Source of the DNA: Aliivibrio finisterrensis_A
GTDB taxonomy: Bacteria; Pseudomonadota; Gammaproteobacteria; Enterobacterales; Vibrionaceae
Direction: 5' to 3' (one strand)
Assembly (NCBI RefSeq): GCF_004167675.1
Contig: NZ_SEZQ01000002.1
DNA: 64,000 bases
Below the pieces are notes generated by a model. That model searched no databases. It was given only the letters and a program-made list of their open reading frames with translations, and was not told where the DNA came from. Each line of letters starts with the position of its first letter. Positions within the stretch are counted from its first letter, which is position 1. This document shows, one piece after another, positions 51,803 through 59,686 of the stretch. The translations under genes were made by a program, and so were the position numbers.

Positions 51803-52469
51803 TATTACTTACCATCCAAGCGATGAGCTGTTGCGTTCTCATGCCAATGGCGAATTACCAGAGTCTCTTTCTGTTGCGGTGTCTCTACATTGTGAGCTGT
51901 GCTCAGAATGTAAAAACAAGGTTGAGGCTATCAGCCAAGAGTTAGCAGAAATGACATGGCAAAGTAATAGCCAAGTTATGTACGCAGCAAGCAATGAAGC
52001 AACGGTTGATTACACCTCAATGTTGGATAGCATTATGCAATTAGACACAGACGATTCTTATCTTATGTCTACCCCGACATATCATGTCTCTATTGCTGAT
52101 AAAACATTTGAAGTACCGTATTTATTGCATCGATATGATGACTTGAAATGGAATCAATTAGGCGCAGTGAGCCGTGCTCGTCTTATTGAAGAGCAAGACA
52201 CACGATCAAATCTATTGCATATCGCTGCAGGAGGAGAGATCCCAAATCATACCCATAAAGGGTTTGAGTTGACCTTACTACTTGATGGCAGTTTTCAAGA
52301 CGAATCTGGTCATTATCAAAAAGGTGATTTCATTTGGTTAGACGCCTCACATGAACATAGCCCCAAAACGACTGAAGGTTGCTTGTGTTATACGGTTCAA
52401 AATGCTCCGCTTCATTTTACAAAAGGATTGAGTAAATTATTTAATCCCATTGGTGGCTTATTGTATTAA
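51795..52469 (+). CDS. chrR: Zinc anti-sigma factor ChrR with cupin domain
   Basis: 224 residues. The N-terminal anti-sigma domain keeps the four zinc ligands of Rhodobacter ChrR in nearly identical positions: H7, H32, C36 and C39 (LHCELCSEC). The C-terminal cupin-like domain has PNHTHKGFELTLLLDGSFQDESGHYQKGDFIWLDASHEHSP, including the H-T-H, Glu and His residues that bind a second metal and are needed for the singlet-oxygen response. It binds and inhibits the sigma factor in the cytoplasm. AGGAG suits the ATG at 51795, not the one at 51789. It overlaps the sigma gene by 8 bases, ensuring balanced synthesis. Confidence 0.94.
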   Translation: MTNITYHPSDELLRSHANGELPESLSVAVSLHCELCSECKNKVEAISQELAEMTWQSNSQVMYAASNEATVDYTSMLDSIMQLDTDDSYLMSTPTYHVSIADKTFEVPYLLHRYDDLKWNQLGAVSRARLIEEQDTRSNLLHIAAGGEIPNHTHKGFELTLLLDGSFQDESGHYQKGDFIWLDASHEHSPKTTEGCLCYTVQNAPLHFTKGLSKLFNPIGGLLY

Positions 52470-52482
52470 TGGTCACAGGAAG

Positions 52483-52508
52483 TGAACCATTTTATCAGTG
52501 GTTACGTA
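52483..52508 (+). promoter_or_regulatory. ECF-type promoter of the lipid-modification operon
   Basis: TGAACC (52483-52488), 16 bases, CGTA (52505-52508): one mismatch in the -35 element and the same spacing as the sigma gene's own promoter. It lies 85 bases before the first gene of the operon. Confidence 0.6.
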
Positions 52509-52533
52509 TCTATAAGTAACTAATTACTGATAA
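52492..52533. repeat. Nested inverted repeat over the operon promoter
   Basis: Outer arms TTATCAGT (52492-52499) and ACTGATAA (52526-52533), inner arms GTTAC (52501-52505) and GTAAC (52516-52520). It covers the -10 element and the likely transcription start, so it may be an operator or form a leader hairpin. Confidence 0.5.
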
Positions 52534-52592
52534 AGGTATTGGCAGTGAGCGTGAATTAAATAATGGCTCACTGTACTAACACAAGGACGCAC

Positions 52593-53036
52593 ATGATGAT
52601 CTATTCTCCTTTTGTTGAAAGGTTCATAAAACTATATGGAGATCTAAATAAACAGACTCTTCATTATTTAGCTGAGCTTTATTCACAAGACATCCAATTT
52701 ATTGATGCAGTCCATGAAATCAATGGATTAAACGATCTCGAAAGTTACTTTGAACATTTATACAGTAATTTGGAAGAGTGCCATTTCCATGTTCACCATG
52801 TTGTTGAAAAAGAAACCCCAACAGGAGGGGAAGCCTCTCTTTTTTGGACGATGCGCTATATTCATCCTAAGATAAATAAAGGAGAGCAAATCACGGTTGA
52901 GGGAACAACTCTCATAAAATTCACCGACAAGGTGCACTACCATCGTGATTATATTGATATGGGACAGATGCTTTATGAGCACCTTCCAATTATTGGCCCA
53001 ATGGTGAAATTCATCAAAAAGAGGGTGCAATCATGA
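52593..53036 (+). CDS. NTF2/SnoaL-like small protein, first gene of the stress operon
   Basis: 147 residues with a cone-shaped alpha+beta NTF2-like fold inferred from the pattern: an N-terminal helix (FVERFIKLYGDLNKQTLHYLAELYSQDIQFIDAVHEINGLNDLESYFEHLY) and a beta sheet (CHFHVHHVVEKE..EASLFWTMRYIHPKI..ITVEGTTLIKF). Members include isomerases and ligand-binding proteins; the substrate is unknown. It is the first of the genes under the ECF-type promoter and overlaps the following SDR gene by 4 bases (ATGA). AAGGA precedes the ATG at 52593; an open frame upstream to 52563 is less likely. Confidence 0.83.
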   Translation: MMIYSPFVERFIKLYGDLNKQTLHYLAELYSQDIQFIDAVHEINGLNDLESYFEHLYSNLEECHFHVHHVVEKETPTGGEASLFWTMRYIHPKINKGEQITVEGTTLIKFTDKVHYHRDYIDMGQMLYEHLPIIGPMVKFIKKRVQS

Positions 53037-53770
53037 AAACAGTGTTAATTACAGGAGCAACGTCAGGCATAGGGTTATCTCTTGTTCATGCTTATCTAAA
53101 ACAAGGAGATAAAGTATATGCCTGCGGTCGAAACTTCAGTGCTTATGAAGAATCAGAAACTCTATTGGAAGCAAAGCAGAAGTTGCAATTGATGGAAGTG
53201 TCTTTTGACTTAACCGATAGTCAATCAATTTTAACTTCACTTAATGATATTGAATCGCTGGATATTGCCATTTTGAATGCAGGCACTTGCGAATACATCG
53301 ATAATGCAGAGCATTTTGATGCCGCTTTGTTCGAGCGAGTGATTCAAACCAATGTCATTTCAATAGGTTATTGTTTGCAGGTATTGATACCAAAGATGAA
53401 GTATGGGGCTCATCTTGCGCTAATGGGGTCAAGTGCTTCTTATGTCCCATTTCAACGAGCTGAAGCTTATGGAGCCAGTAAAGCGGCGATCCATTACCTT
53501 GCAAAGTCTTTGCAATTAGACATTCCAGCAGAGCGCTTAACCATAAGTGTGATTGCTCCAGGGTTTGTGAAAACCCCATTAACCAATAAAAATGATTTTC
53601 CAATGCCAATGTTGATTGAAGTAAGCCAAGCGGCATCGCACATCATTAGTGGCATCACCAAAAATAAAAAACATATTCATTTTCCATTTCCATTTACGAG
53701 TTTTCTAATTGTTATGGGCAGTTTGCCTGATCGTATTTGGCAGTGGGTCGCATTAAGGATGAAACGATAA
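53033..53770 (+). CDS. Short-chain dehydrogenase/reductase
   Basis: 245-residue cytoplasmic NAD(P)-dependent oxidoreductase. Cofactor motif TGATSGIGLSL at residues 7-17, NAG motif (ILNAGTCEYI) and the catalytic S..Y-x-x-x-K set (MGSSASYVPFQRAEAYGASKAAIHYLAK). The C-terminus contains a hydrophobic stretch (FPFPFTSFLIVMGSLPDRIWQWVAL) that may touch the membrane. Its stop overlaps the ATG of the next gene (TAATG). In related ECF clusters an SDR gene recurs; here it might act on an oxidised or unsaturated lipid, which is inference. Confidence 0.88.
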   Translation: MKTVLITGATSGIGLSLVHAYLKQGDKVYACGRNFSAYEESETLLEAKQKLQLMEVSFDLTDSQSILTSLNDIESLDIAILNAGTCEYIDNAEHFDAALFERVIQTNVISIGYCLQVLIPKMKYGAHLALMGSSASYVPFQRAEAYGASKAAIHYLAKSLQLDIPAERLTISVIAPGFVKTPLTNKNDFPMPMLIEVSQAASHIISGITKNKKHIHFPFPFTSFLIVMGSLPDRIWQWVALRMKR

Positions 53771-55029
53771 TGAAGAAAATTGCAATAGTAGGAAGTGGCA
53801 TTTCAGGGCTAGTATGCGCCTACGTACTCAGTCGTAAGTATCATGTTACCTTATTTGAAGCCAATGATTATATTGGGGGTCACACCGCGACAAAGCGAGT
53901 AATTGCAGAAGGAAAAGAGTGGGACATTGATACCGGGTTTATTGTTTTTAATGACCGAACCTACCCTAATTTTATTGAATTGCTCTCACAACTTGGAATT
54001 AAAGGCCAAGAGAGTGAAATGAGTTTCAGTGTTAAAAACGTGATTTCAGGCCTTGAGTATAATGGCCATAACTTAAATACATTATTTGCACAGCGCTCTA
54101 ATATTTTTAATACTAAATTTTTGTCATTAATCAGTGAAATATTACGTTTTAACAAGCAGTGTAAAGAGTTGTGGGAAAGAGAGCATATTGATACTGATAG
54201 TACATTAGGCGATATGCTTTACGATGATGGTTACAGTACCTATTTTGCTGAGCATTATATTTTACCTATGGGGGCAGCAATTTGGTCATCTAGTTTGCAA
54301 GATATGAAGGCATTTCCATTGCACTTCTTTATTCGATTTTTCCATAATCATGGACTACTAGATATTGCCAATCGTCCACAATGGTACGTTATTCCTAATG
54401 GTTCATCTTCGTATATATCCCCTTTAATCGAGCGTTTTAAAGATAACATTCATCTCAATAGCCCAGTAACAGGGATTTCTCGTCATAGCGAGGGCGTATC
54501 ATTAATCATAAAAAATACAGAGGTCCATGAGTTTGATGAAGTGATCTTAGCTTGTCACAGCAATCAATCCTTAGCGATGTTAACGGATGTCACCAACCGA
54601 GAAAAAGAGGTGCTATCTAAGCTTACTTATCAAGAGAATGAAGTGGTGTTACATACGGATGAAACCCTGTTACCTATGCAAAAGCGTGCTTGGGCAGCGT
54701 GGAATTATCACCTTGATGTTACAGATAAAAATAGGCCATCAAGCGTTACTTATAATATGAATATATTACAAGGGCTTAACACCGAAGATACGACGTTTTG
54801 TGTTACCTTAAATAACTCCCCGCTAATTAATGAAAGTAAAATTTTAGGGACGTATAAATACGATCACCCAGTATTTAATGCAGATACTATCTCATCACAG
54901 CAGCGTCGAAATGAAATTTGTGGGCATAATCATACGCACTTTGTCGGTGCCTATTGGTATAACGGATTTCATGAAGACGGAGTGAAAAGTGCGTTAGATG
55001 TTTGTCAGCGATTTGGATTAAGTTTATGA
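53770..55029 (+). CDS. FAD-dependent oxidoreductase (amine oxidase fold), candidate fatty-acid desaturase UfaD-like
   Basis: 419 residues with an N-terminal dinucleotide-binding motif (VGSGISGLVCAYVLSRKYHVTLFEANDYIGGHTAT) and the GFIVFNDRTYPNF segment typical of the protoporphyrinogen oxidase/carotenoid desaturase-like group. The C-terminus has HTHFVGAYWYNGFHEDGVKSALDV. In Rhodobacter, a homologous FAD protein encoded next to a Cfa-like methyltransferase is needed for furan fatty acid synthesis. Here the gene is coupled (4-base overlap) to a DUF1365 gene and lies 736 bases from a Cfa-like gene. The ATG at 53770 follows TAA of the SDR gene (TAATG). The role is inferred from context. Confidence 0.88.
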   Translation: MKKIAIVGSGISGLVCAYVLSRKYHVTLFEANDYIGGHTATKRVIAEGKEWDIDTGFIVFNDRTYPNFIELLSQLGIKGQESEMSFSVKNVISGLEYNGHNLNTLFAQRSNIFNTKFLSLISEILRFNKQCKELWEREHIDTDSTLGDMLYDDGYSTYFAEHYILPMGAAIWSSSLQDMKAFPLHFFIRFFHNHGLLDIANRPQWYVIPNGSSSYISPLIERFKDNIHLNSPVTGISRHSEGVSLIIKNTEVHEFDEVILACHSNQSLAMLTDVTNREKEVLSKLTYQENEVVLHTDETLLPMQKRAWAAWNYHLDVTDKNRPSSVTYNMNILQGLNTEDTTFCVTLNNSPLINESKILGTYKYDHPVFNADTISSQQRRNEICGHNHTHFVGAYWYNGFHEDGVKSALDVCQRFGLSL

Positions 55030-55754
55030 CGCATTCTTGTCTTTATCATGGAGAGGTGAGACATAGACGCTTTCAAACCAGAGCGCATAGCTTTAGTTAT
55101 GAGATGTTTTTTCTCGCCCTCGATTTGGATGAGTTAGAGGAGTTTGAATCCATTGGTTGGCTTAAAAAAAACAAGTTTTCACCTCTCTCTTTTAATCGAC
55201 GCGATTACTTAGGCGAAGAAGAGGAGCCACTAAAGAATTCGGTATGGAACAAAGTCGCTGAGCTAGGTGGAGATGCATTAAATACGCGGGTACTATTTGT
55301 CGGCCAAGTACGTTGTTTTGGTGTCTATTTCAGCCCCATCAATTTGTATTATTGTTACGATAGAAATGACCAGTTAACGTATTTGTTAGCGGAGGTGAGT
55401 AATACTCCATGGAATCAAATCCACTATTATTTGATCAAGATGAAATCAGATAAAGTGATAGATAAAACCTTTCATGTTTCTCCTTTTTTGAATCTTGATA
55501 TGAAATACCATTGGATGATTAAAGAGCCTAATAAGCACCTTTCACTTCATTTAGAAAACAGAGGGTTAGAGCAACAAGAGAAGATCTTTGATGCAACAAT
55601 CGCAATGACACGAAAATCACTTTCAGCAAAAAATATTCAACAGCAAGTGATCTCAATCCCGATGATGACCGTAAAGATAGTATATGGAATTTACTGGCAG
55701 GCACTGAAATTATTTTTAAAACGGATCCCATTCGTGCCTTATCCAAAAAATTAA
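55026..55754 (+). CDS. DUF1365 protein of the lipid-modification operon
   Basis: 242 residues. DUF1365 is recognised by the start CLYHGEVRHRRFQTRAHSFSYEMFFLALDLDEL, the middle RVLFVGQVRCFGVYFSPINLYYCYD and AEVSNTPWNQIHYYLI. It nearly always sits beside the FAD oxidoreductase and the Cfa-like methyltransferase genes in gammaproteobacteria and alphaproteobacteria, suggesting it helps the modification of acyl chains, but no activity is known. It overlaps the FAD gene by 4 bases (ATGA). A late hydrophobic stretch (PMMTVKIVYGIYWQALKLFL) may contact the membrane. Confidence 0.88.
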   Translation: MTHSCLYHGEVRHRRFQTRAHSFSYEMFFLALDLDELEEFESIGWLKKNKFSPLSFNRRDYLGEEEEPLKNSVWNKVAELGGDALNTRVLFVGQVRCFGVYFSPINLYYCYDRNDQLTYLLAEVSNTPWNQIHYYLIKMKSDKVIDKTFHVSPFLNLDMKYHWMIKEPNKHLSLHLENRGLEQQEKIFDATIAMTRKSLSAKNIQQQVISIPMMTVKIVYGIYWQALKLFLKRIPFVPYPKN

Positions 55755-55765
55755 GGAGAACAGCG

Positions 55766-57019
55766 ATGTTGAATAATCAAGACGTATCAGCGATTCAAAA
55801 AAATGAAACCAAGCCAGTGAGCTGGATAGATAAAATGACGCGTAAAGTGTTACTCGACTATTTAGCAAAAATGACACAAGCATCACTAACGATTAATGAT
55901 GAATTAGGACAAGTTATTTTAGGTAATAAAGAAGCAAGCTTAGCTGCCGTTGTTGAAATTCATAATATGGAAGCATACAGAAAAATATTGTTTGGTGGTG
56001 GGATTGGTGCAAGTGAAGCGTATGTTTCAGGGTGGTGGACTAGCCCTAATTTAACAAAAGTAATTCAAGTATTAGGCCGTGAACAAGGTGTATTGGATAG
56101 AGTAGAGAGCCGATTTAGTAAGATTATTCAGTTCTTTGATTTACTTAATCACAAACGAAATAAAAATACTGAGGAAGGCTCAAAGAAAAATATACTTGCT
56201 CACTATGATCTGGGTAATGAAATGTACAAAACGTTTCTTGATAAAGAGATGCTATATTCAAGTGCCATTTATCCAAATGCCAATGCGAACCTTGAAGAGG
56301 CGCAATTATTTAAACTGAAGACAATCTGTGAGCGTTTAGAGCTTAAAGAAGGGGAAACATTACTTGAGATTGGTACCGGTTGGGGCGCACTAGCTATTTA
56401 TGCTGCACAGCATTATGGTGTAAAAGTAACGACGACTACTATATCTGATGCCCAATACGAATACGCAGAGCAAAAAGTAAAGTCGTTAGGGTTGGAAGAT
56501 TCAATTACATTACTAAAGCAAGATTATCGAACCTTAGAGGGTCAATACGATAAATTAGTGTCAATTGAAATGATTGAAGCGGTTGGACATGAATATTTAA
56601 GTACCTTCTTTGATGTGTGTAGTCGTCATTTAAAACCAGAAGGTAAAATGTTGATTCAAGCGATTACTATTTCAGATCAACGTTATGATAGTTATCGTAA
56701 GAGTGTCGATTTCATTCAACGCTATATTTTCCCTGGAGGTTGCCTGCCTTCAGTTAGTGTCATGGCGAATAAAGTCGCAGAGAATACCGACATGGTGATC
56801 ACCTCGTTAAATGATATCGGTCTAGATTACGCTAAAACATTGAATCACTGGTACCAACGATTTGATAAGTCGGCAGCAGAGCTAAAGCAAATGGGTTATG
56901 GTGAGGACTTTATCCGATTGTGGAAATTTTATCTTTGTTACTGCGAAGGGGGATTTCTAGAACGTAAAATCAGTACGGTTCATCTTGTCGCTGCTAAACC
57001 ACAACATGGAGTGTGTTAG
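55766..57019 (+). CDS. Cyclopropane-fatty-acid synthase-like SAM methyltransferase (Cfa/UfaM-like)
   Basis: 417-residue enzyme that methylates unsaturated acyl chains of phospholipids at the membrane surface. It has an N-terminal acyl-binding domain, then NILAHYDLGNEMYKTFLDKEMLYSSAIYP, the SAM motif LLEIGTGWGALAIYAA and IQRYIFPGGCLPS, the standard Cfa signature. In Rhodobacter, members of this ECF-linked branch turn a cis-unsaturated chain into a methylated trans chain rather than a cyclopropane. Which product is made here cannot be told. AAGGAG precedes the ATG. It follows the DUF1365 gene by 11 bases. Confidence 0.92.
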   Translation: MLNNQDVSAIQKNETKPVSWIDKMTRKVLLDYLAKMTQASLTINDELGQVILGNKEASLAAVVEIHNMEAYRKILFGGGIGASEAYVSGWWTSPNLTKVIQVLGREQGVLDRVESRFSKIIQFFDLLNHKRNKNTEEGSKKNILAHYDLGNEMYKTFLDKEMLYSSAIYPNANANLEEAQLFKLKTICERLELKEGETLLEIGTGWGALAIYAAQHYGVKVTTTTISDAQYEYAEQKVKSLGLEDSITLLKQDYRTLEGQYDKLVSIEMIEAVGHEYLSTFFDVCSRHLKPEGKMLIQAITISDQRYDSYRKSVDFIQRYIFPGGCLPSVSVMANKVAENTDMVITSLNDIGLDYAKTLNHWYQRFDKSAAELKQMGYGEDFIRLWKFYLCYCEGGFLERKISTVHLVAAKPQHGVC

Positions 57020-57037
57020 TTAACCGCTATTTATATT

Positions 57038-57084
57038 ATACCAATCTGGATAAACTTTGAATGATAGTTCATCTAGGTTGGTAT
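57038..57084. repeat. Long hairpin with TACCAA/TTGGTA ends (copy 2)
   Basis: ATACCAATCTGGATAAACT pairs with AGTTCATCTAGGTTGGTAT over about 19 positions with two G-U pairs and one mismatch, around a 9-base loop. It lies between the Cfa-like gene and the DUF2878 gene. The end sequences match the inverted repeat at 27504-27539. Confidence 0.55.
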
Positions 57085-57098
57085 TGTAGGAGGCTTCA

Positions 57099-57668
57099 AT
57101 GTTACGTTATTTCCCCCTCATTAATGCAGTTTGGTTTCAATTGGTTTGGTTTTCTGTGATCCTTTATCAACAGCAAGCGATCCCTTTTTTATTAGTTTCA
57201 ATATTACTTCATTTTTTAGTATCACCAACTCGAAAAGTAGATTTTTATTTACTCATTTTAATTTCGCTGTTAGGTGTTTTTGGCGATGTATTATTGTCAT
57301 TTACTGGCGTGTATCAATTTCCAAATAATGCACTTATTCCTGTTTGGCTTATTTTATTATGGTGTCATTTTGGTTTCGCTATTAATCACAGTTTAGGTTG
57401 GTTATCACGCTTTCATCTTGGATTAATTGCTTTACTTGGGGCGATTGCTGGGCCATTAAACTATTTAGCAGGTCATCGATTAGGTGCTGTGGATTTCTCA
57501 TATTCATATCAAATAACTTTATTTTCAATTGGAGTGATCTGGGCAGTCAACTTACCCGTATTTATTATTATTCAAAGACGCTTAAGAGCAAGAATAAATA
57601 ATGAGGGAAAGAGTTATGAAACAATTGATAAATATACTCACAATAGTAAGCCTGTTAACAATAAATAG
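57099..57668 (+). CDS. DUF2878 membrane protein
   Basis: 189-residue inner-membrane protein with about five hydrophobic helices and a basic C-terminal tail (RRLRARINNEGKSYE). Features of DUF2878 include LINAVWFQLVWFSVILYQQQ and the central PVWLILLWCHFGFAINHSLGWL, GAIAGPLNYLAGHRLGAVDF. Function unknown. It recurs in this ECF-linked cluster with Cfa-like, chalcone-isomerase-like and DUF3833 genes. AGGAGG is 8 bases before the ATG. A hairpin separates it from the Cfa gene, which may lower downstream expression. Its 3' end overlaps the next gene by 53 bases. Confidence 0.85.
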   Translation: MLRYFPLINAVWFQLVWFSVILYQQQAIPFLLVSILLHFLVSPTRKVDFYLLILISLLGVFGDVLLSFTGVYQFPNNALIPVWLILLWCHFGFAINHSLGWLSRFHLGLIALLGAIAGPLNYLAGHRLGAVDFSYSYQITLFSIGVIWAVNLPVFIIIQRRLRARINNEGKSYETIDKYTHNSKPVNNK

Positions 57669-58122
57669 TGTCGTTGCCGCGCCGTTACAAGGTTTGCAAA
57701 GTAGTGGTAAATCAGAACTGTCATGGTTTTTAATCTCAGTGTATGAGGCACAACTTTTTACCAGTTCAGGAAAATTTCAGTATGGTCAATATCCACAGGC
57801 GCTCGAGATTGAATATTATCGTAACATCACTAAAGAAAATTTAATTAAAGCGACTAAAGAACAATGGGAAAAGCAATCAATTAAACACCCTGATTTAGAT
57901 TCATGGCTGCTTGAATTAGAGCAAGTATTTCCAGATGTAAAACCTGAAGATAAATTGGTTTTTAGCATTGATGAGATAGGGAATAATCAGTTTTTTCTAA
58001 ATGATAAACCGATTGGAAAAATCGCAAGTAAAGATTTTTCTCAACTGTTCCTTGATATTTGGGTGTCTGAAAAAACCACTTACCCTGAATTGCGACTTGA
58101 ATTAATAGGAGAAAAAGAATGA
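57616..58122 (+). CDS. Chalcone isomerase-like periplasmic protein
   Basis: 168 residues with a signal peptide (MKQLINILTIVSLLTINSVVAA). The mature domain looks like the bacterial chalcone-isomerase fold (PF16036): SWFLISVYEAQLFTSSGKF, the conserved Q-Y-P-Q-A-L-E-I-E-Y-Y-R-N-I-T segment and a late G-K-I-A-S-K-D-F-S-Q-L-F-L-D-I-W-V. Proteins with this fold in plants and bacteria can bind fatty acids, which would suit a lipid-modifying operon. The ATG at 57616 lies inside the DUF2878 gene; the alternative ATG at 57601 has a poorer ribosome site. It overlaps the DUF3833 gene by 4 bases. Confidence 0.83.
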   Translation: MKQLINILTIVSLLTINSVVAAPLQGLQSSGKSELSWFLISVYEAQLFTSSGKFQYGQYPQALEIEYYRNITKENLIKATKEQWEKQSIKHPDLDSWLLELEQVFPDVKPEDKLVFSIDEIGNNQFFLNDKPIGKIASKDFSQLFLDIWVSEKTTYPELRLELIGEKE

Positions 58123-58637
58123 AAATAATTCTCGTATTTATCGTTAGCGTTATTTTATTAGGCTGTTCTTCGCAGGACATCAATGATTATGCGGATAATA
58201 AGCCAGTGTTTTCGATGACTTCTTTTTTTCAAGGTGATTTAAAAGCAGAGGGGATAGTAAAAGGTTTTAATGGAAGAGTAATAAGAACGTTTACTGCTGA
58301 TCTACAAGCCAGTTGGAATGACAAAACCCTGACCTTAGATGAACAATTCTTATTCAGTGATGGTGAAAAGCAAAATCGAACATGGGTTATACAAGAAATA
58401 GGAGATAATCGCTATACAGGGACGGCTAATGATATCCCAGAAGAAGCCAGTGGCATAAGCGCAGGAAATGCACTTAATTGGCAATATGCGATGGTATTGA
58501 ATGTTGATGATTCAGAATATAACGTTGAATTTGATGATTGGATTTATCAAATATCAGATAATGTGGTGATAAACCAAACCGTTATTTATAAATGGGGTGT
58601 ACAAGTCGGTGAAGTCGTACTTGTTATCCGAAAATAA
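58119..58637 (+). CDS. DUF3833 lipoprotein
   Basis: 172 residues with a lipoprotein signal (MKIILVFIVSVILLGCSS; lipobox LLGC). The mature part is predicted to be beta-rich, typical of DUF3833: FFQGDLKAEGIVKGFNGRVIRTFTADLQASW, then TLDEQFLFSDGEKQNRTWVI and NALNWQYAMVL, and is probably anchored to the outer membrane facing the periplasm. Function unknown. It is the last gene of the operon, starting in an ATGA overlap with the chalcone-isomerase-like gene, and is followed by a bidirectional terminator. Confidence 0.86.
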   Translation: MKIILVFIVSVILLGCSSQDINDYADNKPVFSMTSFFQGDLKAEGIVKGFNGRVIRTFTADLQASWNDKTLTLDEQFLFSDGEKQNRTWVIQEIGDNRYTGTANDIPEEASGISAGNALNWQYAMVLNVDDSEYNVEFDDWIYQISDNVVINQTVIYKWGVQVGEVVLVIRK

Positions 58638-58680
58638 AAGTAATTAGCAACTACCTTGAAATCAAAAATGACACTAAGCC

Positions 58681-58724
58681 AAAACCACTCACTTTAATTC
58701 CCTCGTCGAAGTGAGTGGTTTTAT
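58681..58724. terminator. Bidirectional terminator at the end of the stress operon
   Basis: Perfect 14-bp stem AAAACCACTCACTT / AAGTGAGTGGTTTT with a 14-base loop, flanked by T-rich sequence. It separates the DUF3833 gene from the convergent ChaN-like gene. Confidence 0.85.
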
Positions 58725-58738
58725 TTCTTATTCGCTAA

Positions 58739-59686
58739 TCATTTACAAACAAGATCATTATTACGATTTTTAATCGTCTTATATGCTTTCATCATGTTTT
58801 CTTGTTTTACAAAACGTTTTGGTGGTGCTAATACTTTTAATTGATAGTCAGAGCCTTCATTAGTCACTTTTTCAATTGGAGTAATAACAACAACATTAAG
58901 GTTTGGGTTTAATTTGGTGATTTGTGCCGCAGTACCTAGACCATTTTCAATATGAAATTTTCCTGCAATATGCATTACTTGCGTTTTAGGGTGTAAAGCT
59001 AAGTAATTAACGATACTTTCAGCCATGGTTGCATCCCACGTCATTTGGGCTGCAAATTGCTTCTGAGTTTGTTCTTCATTACCATGATGCATAGAAGATA
59101 AGAACTTTGATTTATAAGTAGAATCAGAAAGGTCGATGTTTGTAGCTAACCATGACTTTTCATCAATATCGAGTTTATCTAAATAGCGAATACCCTGTTG
59201 GCCAATGCATTTTACGATTGGTTTTGGGGCATTTGCAGCGATTACATCACGGCCTTCTTTTTTTGCAATTTCAATTAATGGGCGATAATCACTTTCATAA
59301 TTAGGCCATGCATTAGCATCAGACATTAGCGTTTGTTCGCCAATTCCCCCTGTTAAGTACTCATCTACAATCGTCTGTTTATCACGACTGAACTGCTCCA
59401 TAGATAGCGCTAATGTTGAATTTGTTGTAGATAGTTCTTTGAATAAATCGGTTTGAAAGCGATGGATGCCAGCATGAGTGTGCCATTCACCAACAAGAAT
59501 CACATCAGCTTCAACGATTTCTTGAGGTAAATCGTTTAGAGATAGCGAAGATCCTGCTGGTGATAGCAATTGATAATCATAAAAGCTAGCAATCTCTTGA
59601 GAGGAGATTGATTCTGGTTGAATTTGTTGACTGCAACCTGATAACAAAAGAGCAGCAGTAAGAGAAAATAAAATGGTGTATTTCAT
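58739..59686 (-). CDS. ChaN-family (haem-binding-like) lipoprotein
   Basis: 315 residues with a lipoprotein signal (lipobox LLSGC) and one large domain. ILVGEWHTHAGIHRFQTDLFKEL, ALSMEQFSRDKQTIVDEYL and VMHIAGKFHIENGLGTAAQITKLNP are the motifs of the ChaN/Tiki-like (PF04187) fold. ChaN from Campylobacter binds haem as a dimer and is made under iron limitation; catalytic roles have also been suggested in relatives. A single gene, opposite to the stress operon. No haem uptake gene is linked, so the haem role is uncertain. Confidence 0.85.
   Translation of the reverse strand: MKYTILFSLTAALLLSGCSQQIQPESISSQEIASFYDYQLLSPAGSSLSLNDLPQEIVEADVILVGEWHTHAGIHRFQTDLFKELSTTNSTLALSMEQFSRDKQTIVDEYLTGGIGEQTLMSDANAWPNYESDYRPLIEIAKKEGRDVIAANAPKPIVKCIGQQGIRYLDKLDIDEKSWLATNIDLSDSTYKSKFLSSMHHGNEEQTQKQFAAQMTWDATMAESIVNYLALHPKTQVMHIAGKFHIENGLGTAAQITKLNPNLNVVVITPIEKVTNEGSDYQLKVLAPPKRFVKQENMMKAYKTIKNRNNDLVCK

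Noticed and set aside
51552..51842. 96-codon open frame on the minus strand
   Set aside because: Antisense to the sigma/chrR junction, which has well-conserved domains on the plus strand.
57601..57615. Upstream ATG for the chalcone-isomerase-like protein
   Set aside because: No ribosome site precedes it and the signal peptide is normal when counted from 57616.
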